Assembly (NCBI GenBank): GCA_024709705.1
Contig: JANJWE010000338.1
Span: 1 to 13,610, forward strand
Direction: 5' to 3'
Source: Flavobacterium sp.
GTDB lineage: Bacteria; Bacteroidota; Bacteroidia; Flavobacteriales; Flavobacteriaceae
Length of the DNA: 13,610 nt
This document shows positions 7,136 through 13,610 of the stretch, in pieces. Every line of letters begins with the position of its first letter. Position 1 is the first letter of the stretch. The notes under the pieces were generated by a model. That model did no database searches and had not been told where the DNA came from. It saw only the letters and a list, made by a program, of their open reading frames with translations. A program made the translations under genes and the position numbers.

Positions 7136-8101
7136 ATGACTAAGAAAATTTTTCTTTTAGCAACAGTGACCTTGTTGATTTCCTCTTGTGTATCAAAAAA
7201 AGTGTACAACGAATTAGAAAGCAAATATGCTGCACTCAAAAAAGAACAACGTGATTTAGAAGATCAAAATGATGCTTTGGCTAAAGCGAAATCGAAATTG
7301 GAAACCGATTTAAAATCCAATCAGGATGAATTAGCCCGAATCAAATCGGAACGCGACAAATTGCAAAGTGATTTAGCCGCTGCGTCAAATAATTTAAAGA
7401 CGCTTCAAGCTTCGTATGCCGCTCTAGAAAAAAATTCAGACGATGCTTTGCAAGCAAATATGAAGAAAAATAGAGAATTATTGGCTCAATTGGATGCCAA
7501 AGAAAAAGCTTTGGCCGCAGAGCAAGAACGATTAAATAAATTGCAAGCCGATTTAAGAGATCGTTCGCAAAGAGTAAATGAATTGGAGAGTATGATTGCC
7601 GCCAAAGAGGAAAGCATGCGAAAACTTAAAGAAACTCTTTCAAAAGCCTTGAATAGCTTTGAAGGCAAAGGACTAACCGTTTATCAAAAAAATGGAAAAG
7701 TTTATGTTTCAATGGAGAACAAATTACTTTTTCAAACGGGTAGCTGGGCGGTTGGCTCAGAAGGACGTAGAGCCGTAGTAGAAGTGGGTAAAGTATTGGC
7801 TCAAAATCCGGATATTTCTGTTTTGATTGAAGGACACACCGATAACGATAAAATTTTAGGTTCAATTGGTGGCGGTGTCGAAAACAACTGGGATTTGTCT
7901 ACCAAAAGAGCTACAGCTATAGTGACGATTTTATCTGAAAACAAAGGGATAAATAAAGAGAACTTAACAGCTGCCGGAAGAGGCGAATTTGCTCCAATTG
8001 CGTCTAACGAAACCGCAGAAGGAAAAGCCAAAAACCGACGTATTGAAATTATTTTGACTCCAAAACTAGATGAAATTTCTAAAATGTTGAACGAATTATA
8101 A
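7136..8101 (+). CDS. OmpA-family peptidoglycan-binding lipoprotein with coiled coil
   Basis: A 321-residue predicted outer-membrane lipoprotein. The signal peptide carries a lipobox ISSC, giving the lipidated cysteine C18. Residues about 22-180 are a long charged Leu/Lys/Glu/Asp-rich coiled coil. Residues about 195-310 are an OmpA C-terminal domain, with EGHTDN at 232-237, WDLSTKRA (containing the Asp and Arg positions used to hold diaminopimelate), and GKAKNRRIEI. The design suggests a tether from the outer membrane through the periplasm to peptidoglycan, as in Pal-like proteins, but with an added coiled-coil spacer. There is no beta-barrel domain. It lies 19 bases after xth, with no obvious promoter of its own, and is followed by an inverted repeat that could end transcription. 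Confidence 0.9.
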   Translation: MTKKIFLLATVTLLISSCVSKKVYNELESKYAALKKEQRDLEDQNDALAKAKSKLETDLKSNQDELARIKSERDKLQSDLAAASNNLKTLQASYAALEKNSDDALQANMKKNRELLAQLDAKEKALAAEQERLNKLQADLRDRSQRVNELESMIAAKEESMRKLKETLSKALNSFEGKGLTVYQKNGKVYVSMENKLLFQTGSWAVGSEGRRAVVEVGKVLAQNPDISVLIEGHTDNDKILGSIGGGVENNWDLSTKRATAIVTILSENKGINKENLTAAGRGEFAPIASNETAEGKAKNRRIEIILTPKLDEISKMLNEL

Positions 8102-8111
8102 AATAGATTCC

Positions 8112-8175
8112 AAGTCTCTAAGGTACTAAGTTTTTAACCTTTACTTAGCACCTTAGGGACTTACTATCTTAGTAC
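8112..8175. repeat. Inverted array of degenerate 8-bp repeats
   Basis: The spacer between the OmpA-type gene and the reductase divides cleanly into octamers. From 8112 the units read AAGTCTCT, AAGGTACT, AAGTTTTT, AACCTTTA, then CTTAGCAC, CTTAGGGA, CTTACTAT, CTTAGTAC. The left units are complements of the right ones. Positions 8112-8130 and 8144-8162 form a 19-bp stem, imperfect at two positions (in the plus-strand RNA one is a G-U pair and one an A-C mismatch), around a 13-base loop. It could act as a transcript-end hairpin for the upstream gene, though no U-tract follows. It ends 6 bases before the next ATG. Confidence 0.7.
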
Positions 8176-8181
8176 CTCAAA

Positions 8182-9216
8182 ATGAAATACACAACCCTTT
8201 CCCATACCAATATTAAAATCAGTAAAATCTGTTTGGGAACCATGACTTTTGGTGAACAAAATACCGAAAGTGAAGCCCATGAACAATTGGATTATGCCGT
8301 TTCTCGGGGAATTAATTTTATTGATACCGCCGAAATGTACCCCATAGCTGCCCGAAAAGAAACCCTAGGAAGTACCGAGCGATTTATCGGAAGTTGGTTA
8401 AAAAATAGAGGAAAGCGAGACGATTTGGTCATTGCTACCAAAATTGCCGGGCCCAATCGAGGTATGGAATACATTCGTCAACCCTTGGATTTTACTGCCA
8501 AAAGTATTAAGGAGGCCGTAGATTTAAGTTTGAAAAACCTTCAAACCGATTATATAGATCTATACCAAATGCATTGGCCGGAACGGGTAATGAATATGTT
8601 TGGTAAAAGAGGTTTGACCGAAATTGACACCAACTGGAAAGAAAATTTTGCCGAAGTTTTAGCGATTTATGATGAAATCATCAAGTCGGGAAAGATTAGA
8701 CACATCGGTGTTTCTAATGAAGCTCCATGGGCGGTTATGAAATTTATCAGCGAAAGCGAAAAACACAATTTACCCCGTATTGCCACCATTCAAAATCCGT
8801 ATTCGTTGTTAAATCGGTTGTTTGAAGTGGGTTTAACCGAAGTCTGCATGCGAGAGAATATAGGTTTATTGGCCTATTCTCCGTTAGGTTTTGGGATTTT
8901 ATCGGGCAAACACTTAAACGGAACGCAACCCAATTCCCGTATAGGTTTGTTTCCACAATTTACACGTTACACCTCAGAAAACGCTACAAGAGCTACTAAA
9001 TTATACCAAGAATTGGCTCACAGTTACGGCTTAACTTTAACGCAAATGGCTTTGGCTTTTGTACAGCAACAACCATTTGTAATGAGTACAATTATAGGGG
9101 CAACCTCTTTGGAACAATTAAAAGAAAATATAGATTCAAACGAAATTTTACTTTCACCTGAAATTGTAAAAGAAATCGAAAAAATTCATGAAATGATTCC
9201 CAATCCGGCTCCATGA
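8182..9216 (+). CDS. tas: NADP(H)-dependent aldo/keto reductase, Tas-like
   Basis: A 344-residue cytoplasmic oxidoreductase that looks collinear with Escherichia coli Tas (about 346 residues). Shared stretches include LGTMTFGEQN near the start, AEMYP, QTDYIDLYQMHWP and TIQNPYSLLNR, and both end in PAP. The aldo/keto reductase tetrad is visible as D48, Y53, K87 and H131. The C-terminal part (TIIGATSLEQLKENI) carries the usual NADP-binding features. Tas was found as a multicopy suppressor of tyrosine auxotrophy in E. coli, but its natural substrate is not well established, so only the class of reaction (NADPH-linked carbonyl reduction) is safe. The ATG at 8182 begins directly after an octamer-repeat element. 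No clear promoter was found. Confidence 0.93.
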   Translation: MKYTTLSHTNIKISKICLGTMTFGEQNTESEAHEQLDYAVSRGINFIDTAEMYPIAARKETLGSTERFIGSWLKNRGKRDDLVIATKIAGPNRGMEYIRQPLDFTAKSIKEAVDLSLKNLQTDYIDLYQMHWPERVMNMFGKRGLTEIDTNWKENFAEVLAIYDEIIKSGKIRHIGVSNEAPWAVMKFISESEKHNLPRIATIQNPYSLLNRLFEVGLTEVCMRENIGLLAYSPLGFGILSGKHLNGTQPNSRIGLFPQFTRYTSENATRATKLYQELAHSYGLTLTQMALAFVQQQPFVMSTIIGATSLEQLKENIDSNEILLSPEIVKEIEKIHEMIPNPAP

Positions 9217-9224
9217 GTTTTTAG

Positions 9225-9392
9225 TCGCGGTTTTCACAATATTGTCATTCCGACAAAGGAGGAATCTCAATCGCGGTTTTCACACAATATGAAAAAAGGA
9301 ATCAAAAACGTTTTAGTACAAAAAGAAAAACAATTCCTCCATAAAATGGTCATTCCGTAACAATCTTTTATAATTCAGATTCCTACGGAATG
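9225..9392. repeat. Intergenic mosaic of short direct and inverted repeats
   Basis: The 203-base gap between two convergent genes has no credible reading frame but is repeat-rich. TCGCGGTTTTCACAATAT (9225-9242) recurs as TCGCGGTTTTCACACAATAT (9271-9290). Between the copies lies a CATTCCG...GGAATCT module (9246-9267). The same module occurs inverted at 9377-9392 (AGATTCCTACGGAATG). CATTCCGTA (9351-9359) and TACGGAATG (9384-9392) form a 9-10 bp stem. GGAGGAAT (9258-9265) is matched by ATTCCTCC (9333-9340). From memory, the CATTCCGAC-AAAGGAGGAATCTCA sequence is frequent between genes in Bacteroidota; this was not checked. Confidence 0.6.
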
Positions 9393-9419
9393 AAAACTTT
9401 GAGGTAAAGTAATTAAGGT

Positions 9420-10793
9420 TTACTTCACCATCAATTTACTTGTAAAATGAGCTCCGTTAACCTCTTGTACAGAAACAAAATAAAATCCGGGTGTGAGTTG
9501 GGCTACTGAAATTTCATTTAATTCGGTGCCATGTATCATTTGAGACAGTACTTTTTTTCCTGTACTGTCAAAAATGTGAAGCTCATTCAAATCCATAAGA
9601 TTTGAGTTTTTCAAAGTAAACGATTGTTGAGTTGGATTTGGATACATACTCAATCCCTTTTTTTGAAAATCATCGGTAGCTAATGACAAATCGACCAATT
9701 TGGAAATGGTTCCACTGGAAATTCCGGCCACATACAATTCTCCGTTAATATCTTCTCCAAAAGAAACAATGTTACCGCCAAAGGAGTTGGGCGTCCATAC
9801 AATCGAATTAGTATTCAAATAACCAATTCGATTGTTACAATAATCAGAAAACAAATATTTTCCATATAAATTAGGATATTGTGTCCCACGATACACATAA
9901 CCACCGGTTAATGAACATCCGCCTGATTCCGCGTGGGTATATTGTGCAACCGGGAATGTATAATTGGCTAAGGGTCCACATCCGGAGCTATTGTAAATGG
10001 CATTACCTTCATAGCAACGCCATCCATAATTTAACCCGGATGCTGTGAGTGGGGCACTATTAATTTCTTCAATAGCATTCTGTCCTACATCGGCAATCCA
10101 TAAATCACCATTCAAACGGTCAAATGAAAATTTCCAAGGATTTCGCATACCCACCGCCCAAATTTCATCCGCTCCCGGAGTTGTTCCGGCAAAAGGATTT
10201 CCGGCAGGAATAGCATAAGGCGAACCTCCATCAACATCTATTCGCAGCATTTTACCCAATAAAGAATTGATGTTTTGACCATAATTGCTTGGGTCACCAC
10301 CACTTCCGCCATCGCCCATACCTATATACAAATACCCATCCGGTCCAAAGGCCAAAGAACCGCCATTATGATTGCTAAATGGTTGTGCAATTGTCAATAA
10401 AACAACACCACTGTTGGCATCTGCCACATCCGGATTGTTGCTTACCGTGTATCGAGCTATCACTGTAGCTCCATCACTGGCACGTGTATAATTTACATAA
10501 AAATAACCGTTTGAACTATAATTTGGATGAAAAGCCAAACCTAGCAACCCTCTTTCGCCACCCGATACTATAGTAGAAGGAGTCAAGGTTAAAAAATTGG
10601 TCGCATTTACGGTTCCATTGGCATTCAAAATTCGAATGGCACCGCCACGTTGTACCACAAACAATCTTGAATCACCGGCATTTACAATTGCCACCGGACT
10701 CGAAAAACCGGTAGCGAATGTTTGCAATCCGATGGTTTGAGAGAAGGATACAAAAGACAAAGTAAAGAAACTTAAAAGTAGAAATTTTTTCAT
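9420..10793 (-). CDS. Secreted PQQ-dependent sugar dehydrogenase-like protein with T9SS sorting domain
   Basis: A 457-residue exported protein. Residues 1-19 are a signal peptide ending FSFSQ. Residues about 22-365 form a six-bladed propeller of the soluble glucose/aldose dehydrogenase family (GSDH). It has GERGLLGLAFHP (79-90), the putative catalytic histidine in SNHNGGSLAF (H142), Ca/PQQ-region motifs GMGDGGSGGDP and GMRNPWKFSFD (R217), and DYCNNRIGYL. Four cysteines (260, 272, 293, 319) could form extracellular disulfides. The last 75 or so residues begin SMYPNPTQQSF and end TSKLMVK, a type A sorting domain that directs proteins through the type IX secretion system. The likely reaction is oxidation of sugars or other alcohols with PQQ, but many family members have no known substrate, and the cofactor cannot be proven from sequence. 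No PQQ synthesis genes are in the window. Confidence 0.88.
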   Translation of the reverse strand: MKKFLLLSFFTLSFVSFSQTIGLQTFATGFSSPVAIVNAGDSRLFVVQRGGAIRILNANGTVNATNFLTLTPSTIVSGGERGLLGLAFHPNYSSNGYFYVNYTRASDGATVIARYTVSNNPDVADANSGVVLLTIAQPFSNHNGGSLAFGPDGYLYIGMGDGGSGGDPSNYGQNINSLLGKMLRIDVDGGSPYAIPAGNPFAGTTPGADEIWAVGMRNPWKFSFDRLNGDLWIADVGQNAIEEINSAPLTASGLNYGWRCYEGNAIYNSSGCGPLANYTFPVAQYTHAESGGCSLTGGYVYRGTQYPNLYGKYLFSDYCNNRIGYLNTNSIVWTPNSFGGNIVSFGEDINGELYVAGISSGTISKLVDLSLATDDFQKKGLSMYPNPTQQSFTLKNSNLMDLNELHIFDSTGKKVLSQMIHGTELNEISVAQLTPGFYFVSVQEVNGAHFTSKLMVK

Positions 10794-10866
10794 GGTATTT
10801 TTGTTGTTGGATGGAAGTAAAAATAGTAAATTTTTATTTAATAGGTTTCACTCTAAGTAAGTTATC

Positions 10867-10900
10867 AAAAAAAACCGCCCCAAATTACTTTGGGACGGTT
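10867..10900 (-). terminator. Intrinsic terminator of the VWA lipoprotein gene
   Basis: In the minus-strand RNA, AACCGUCCCAAA (complement of 10889-10900) pairs fully with UUUGGGGCGGUU (complement of 10873-10884) through one G-U pair, with a 4-base loop and a run of U from 10874 to 10867. On the plus strand the same position is an A-C mismatch, so the hairpin is built for minus-strand transcripts. It begins 21 bases after the stop codon of the VWA gene. Confidence 0.88.
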
Positions 10901-10920
10901 CAATCAAAAGAAATCTAAAA

Positions 10921-12096
10921 TTAGTTTACCACAACATATCCTTTGGCTTTAGCAAAACTATGAATCGAGGTTGTAATCGCATTTCCTAAATCGTCTTGTG
11001 ATTTGGTTTTTTTGGATTCTTCATCTATGTAGGCTTGACGTTTTTTGGACAGTTCATCCATTTCTTTTTGAATGGTTTCGCGTTCCTTGGTTTTTTGAGC
11101 CACGATGGTTTTAATTTCTTCTTTAGATTTATTCTTTAGTTCAGCCGGAAGTTCTTCTGCTTTCAAATTCTCCAAGGCTTTGCTGTCGTTTTTAGCTTTA
11201 TCTACCAAATCCCAACTTTCATTTTTATACACAGCTTTTGATTTGCTTACTGCCCGTTCGGCATAATTGGCCTTTGAAATAGATTGAGCATTGGCATCTT
11301 GTACTTCTTGAGCCCTTTTTTTCTCAACTCCTTGGGAACCATACCCAATATAAGTTGTGTTTAATCTCACATTGCATTGCGAGATTTGGTCGTCATACGG
11401 CGTTACGATATATCGTACTTTGGCATTGGAATCGATGTTGAAATATTTTCCTTGTCCTACATCGGCACCGTCTTTCCATAAACCCCGTATGCCTTCTTCA
11501 TAACCACCACAGTGAATCGTGTTGATATAAATTCCTTTTTTTAACGCATCGGAAATGGATTCTTTATAGTTGATGCTTCCTTGAGTAAACGCTTCATTAC
11601 CTGCAATATAAATGAGTTTCATGTTTTCTAATCCGTCTTTCCAAGTGAGTTTTTGAGCCGCATCTTGAATCACCGCTCCGCAATATTCGCTACCACCATT
11701 GGTTCGTAATGCGAAAAGTTTTTCAGAAATTAAATCTAAATCTGTACTCAAAGGAATTACTTGACGAATGTAATTCGATTCTATACTTAGGCCGCTATTG
11801 CCGTATTCATACAAGGCAATTTCTATATCGGGTGTTTTACCCTCAAATTTTAACGTAGTTAAGGTATTTACAATATTCCACAAACGGGATTTGGCTTGTT
11901 CAATCAGCCCGTCCATACTATTGGAGGTGTCTAACAATAAAGCAACTTGAATGGTTCCTTTGGCAGTAGTCTCCTCCGGATTTTGAATGGTTTTTCCACT
12001 TGTGGCGGCATCAATAGTAGCCGTATTGATTTTCTTTTCGCAGCTAAACATCACCATCGAAGTGAGTAAAGTAAAGGTAAAAACTAATTTTTTCAT
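10921..12096 (-). CDS. VWA-domain lipoprotein with C-terminal coiled coil
   Basis: A 391-residue predicted lipoprotein of unknown function. The signal peptide ends in MFSC with the lipidated cysteine at C19, followed by a short Thr/Ala-rich linker. Residues about 48-245 form a von Willebrand factor A domain with the MIDAS motif DTSNSM (D56, S58, S60) and a conserved threonine in LRTNGGSEYCG (T132). The third MIDAS position, commonly an Asp in a (T)DG/GD loop, reads IAGNEAF (N167), so metal binding may differ. Cysteines at about 139 and 196 could pair. Residues about 255-370 are very rich in Lys, Glu, Ala and Gln and look like a coiled coil. VWA domains usually mediate protein-protein contacts with a bound metal. 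It has its own terminator and is divergent from a sensor kinase gene; no functional link is shown. Confidence 0.82.
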   Translation of the reverse strand: MKKLVFTFTLLTSMVMFSCEKKINTATIDAATSGKTIQNPEETTAKGTIQVALLLDTSNSMDGLIEQAKSRLWNIVNTLTTLKFEGKTPDIEIALYEYGNSGLSIESNYIRQVIPLSTDLDLISEKLFALRTNGGSEYCGAVIQDAAQKLTWKDGLENMKLIYIAGNEAFTQGSINYKESISDALKKGIYINTIHCGGYEEGIRGLWKDGADVGQGKYFNIDSNAKVRYIVTPYDDQISQCNVRLNTTYIGYGSQGVEKKRAQEVQDANAQSISKANYAERAVSKSKAVYKNESWDLVDKAKNDSKALENLKAEELPAELKNKSKEEIKTIVAQKTKERETIQKEMDELSKKRQAYIDEESKKTKSQDDLGNAITTSIHSFAKAKGYVVVN

Positions 12097-12240
12097 GAGA
12101 TTGTGATTTTAAATTTTGCATAAAATTAATTTCTAAGGCTGTTCAACTTCAGACCACTTGGTGAAAACCATTTCTGAATGGGTGAAATTGTTTTTTAAAC
12201 CCAAATTAATTTTCGTACTTTACACTGTAATACAAATGAG

Positions 12241-13610
12241 ATGGTTATCCGATTTAAAATAATGCTATTGGTACTGTTTTCTCCTTTGGTAATGATGGCT
12301 CAAGACAGTATCAAAACCAAATCGAGCAAAATTTCTGTGAGCAAAAAAGCGAAAGAGGTTGAAGCGACTCTTTCTAAAAGTAATCCTGAAGTTACTGCCG
12401 ATAAATATGTAGAATTGGCGAATGAATTAGATAAAAAAGGGGATTACGCTAAAGCCGAAGACTATCTGAAACGAGCCTTGCCAATTTATCAAAAGCAAAA
12501 AAACAAAGACAAAATAGCAAGTACAACCCGATTGATTGCTCAAATGCAGGAAAAACAAAATAAAGTTGATGATGCGATAAAAAGCTATCAAACGGCCAGT
12601 GAAAAAGCGGTAGATGTGGGTTATTCACGTGTGAACTCGAATGACGCAAGTCGATTGCAAAACAAAAGTCCGAAAGTACAAGCCGATTTTTTGGATTCGA
12701 ACATTAAAATTTTAGAAAAAGAAGGTAAAAAGGAGGAAGCAGCAGAAGCCTATAAACAAAAAGCCGTTGTCGATTTAAAATCCGAAAACAAAGAAATGGC
12801 GATAGAAAACTATGAAAAAGCCATCGCTGTTTCCAAAGATAAACCGGAAGAAGTGTTGAAATTGAAGAGCGAAATTTCTAAAGTCTATGCTTCCGAAAAC
12901 AATTTGGATAAAGCAATTGAAATCACTAAGAATACCATTTCAGAAGCGGAAAAAATTGGAAGTGTTTCGCAACAAATTGAGCAACAGCAAGCATTGGCCA
13001 ATTTATATTTTAAAAAGGAAAACCAAAACGATGCCATTGTTTTATTGGAAGAAACCTATCAATTGGCCTTAAAAAACGGTCGCACTTTTGATGCCAAGAA
13101 AGCGATGTTGGCTCTCTCGGATTATTATCGAGAAAAAGGGAATCAAGCCAAAGCAATTGAGTTATACGATAAATTTCTGAAGGATTTTGATCGGATGATT
13201 CAAGCAGATAGCACATTAGTGGATGCCAAGATTTTTCAAGTGACGGAAGAAAAAATCAAGCAATTGGAGAAAGAACGTGCGTTGAAAGATGAGTTGATTA
13301 CGAAGAAAAACAAATTCAATTACGTTTTGATTGGTTCCGTGATTTTGATGCTGATTTTATTGGGATTGATTGCAAAAGCGTTGTTTTCCATCAAAACCAA
13401 GAATAAAAAAATCGCGTTGCAATCATTGCGAAGAGAAATGAACCCACATTTTATTTTTAATAGTTTGAACAGTGTAAACCAATTTATTGCTCAAAATAAT
13501 GAGTTGGAAGCCAATAAATATTTGACTTCGTATTCCAATTTAATGCGAAATATGATGGAAACTTCGAATAAAGATTTTATCTCGTTAGCCAATGAATTAG
13601 AACAAATTAA
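12241..13610 (+). CDS. TPR-containing sensor histidine kinase, LytS/YehU type (3' end outside window)
   Basis: An open frame of 456 codons that runs off the right edge. Residues 1-20 are a signal peptide ending VMMA, before QDS. Residues about 54-340 are helical repeats of TPR type, for example ANELDKKGDYAKAEDYLKRA and YREKGNQAKAIELYDKFL. A coiled segment and one membrane helix follow (about 361-380). The start of the His_kinase domain (PF06580) is NPHFIFNSLNS, with the phospho-accepting histidine at H403, and SLANELEQI at the cut end. The ATPase domain is missing only because the window ends. The sensor part would be periplasmic and the kinase cytoplasmic. Partners are normally LytTR-type response regulators, often encoded next door. 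An overlapping ATG at 12236 reaches a stop after eight codons, which supports the start at 12241. Confidence 0.9.
   Translation, partial: MVIRFKIMLLVLFSPLVMMAQDSIKTKSSKISVSKKAKEVEATLSKSNPEVTADKYVELANELDKKGDYAKAEDYLKRALPIYQKQKNKDKIASTTRLIAQMQEKQNKVDDAIKSYQTASEKAVDVGYSRVNSNDASRLQNKSPKVQADFLDSNIKILEKEGKKEEAAEAYKQKAVVDLKSENKEMAIENYEKAIAVSKDKPEEVLKLKSEISKVYASENNLDKAIEITKNTISEAEKIGSVSQQIEQQQALANLYFKKENQNDAIVLLEETYQLALKNGRTFDAKKAMLALSDYYREKGNQAKAIELYDKFLKDFDRMIQADSTLVDAKIFQVTEEKIKQLEKERALKDELITKKNKFNYVLIGSVILMLILLGLIAKALFSIKTKNKKIALQSLRREMNPHFIFNSLNSVNQFIAQNNELEANKYLTSYSNLMRNMMETSNKDFISLANELEQI

Noticed and set aside
8112..8175. CRISPR-like array
   Set aside because: The units are 8 bases, degenerate and without spacers, and the two halves are inverted relative to each other.
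9225..9290. Insertion sequence with target-site duplication
   Set aside because: Only 28 bases lie between the direct repeats, there is no transposase, and the repeats are much longer than typical target duplications.
12236..12262. Earlier ATG at 12236 as the start of the sensor kinase
   Set aside because: It is in another frame and reaches a stop at 12260-12262 after eight codons.
12449..13216. Short frames on both strands within the sensor kinase
   Set aside because: All lie inside a continuous TPR-kinase frame and have low-complexity or unrecognisable translations.

Overview
The window is low-GC DNA whose gene content and protein styles point to a member of the Flavobacteriaceae (Bacteroidota), probably Flavobacterium or a close relative. 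The indications are a C-terminal type IX secretion sorting domain, several proteins that look like close Flavobacterium homologues, A/T-rich leaders without Shine-Dalgarno sequences, and -7 elements of the Bacteroidota type TAnnTTTG. Everything here reads as chromosomal housekeeping and envelope genes. I see no prophage, insertion sequence, CRISPR array, rRNA or tRNA.

Layout. Positions 2-268 hold the 3' end of rsmA (16S rRNA dimethyltransferase), which overlaps mgtE (Mg2+ transporter) by 11 bases. A 213-base spacer with repeat-like sequence follows. Next is a likely operon of proC and an unusual 450-residue fusion of a D-2-hydroxyacid dehydrogenase with a VOC (glyoxalase-like) domain. A small TM2-domain membrane protein comes after it and ends at a strong bidirectional terminator. 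On the minus strand lies a two-domain acyltransferase resembling OlsF, the bifunctional ornithine lipid synthase. It diverges from exonuclease III (xth), which is followed by an OmpA-type coiled-coil lipoprotein and a Tas-like aldo/keto reductase.

From 9420 to 12096 two minus-strand genes encode cell-envelope or exported proteins: a soluble PQQ-type sugar dehydrogenase with a T9SS sorting tail, and a von Willebrand factor A lipoprotein with a coiled-coil tail and its own terminator. Divergent from the latter, and running off the right edge, is a TPR-containing LytS/YehU-type sensor histidine kinase.

No undescribed multi-gene system is evident. The most interesting items are the dehydrogenase-VOC fusion (forced TTG start, first metal ligand of the VOC half apparently absent), the OlsF-like enzyme with an HX5D rather than HX4D motif, an inverted array of octanucleotide repeats between the OmpA and Tas genes, and two intergenic spacers that look like dispersed flavobacterial repeats. 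Family assignments come from reading motifs in the translated sequence; no database search was run.
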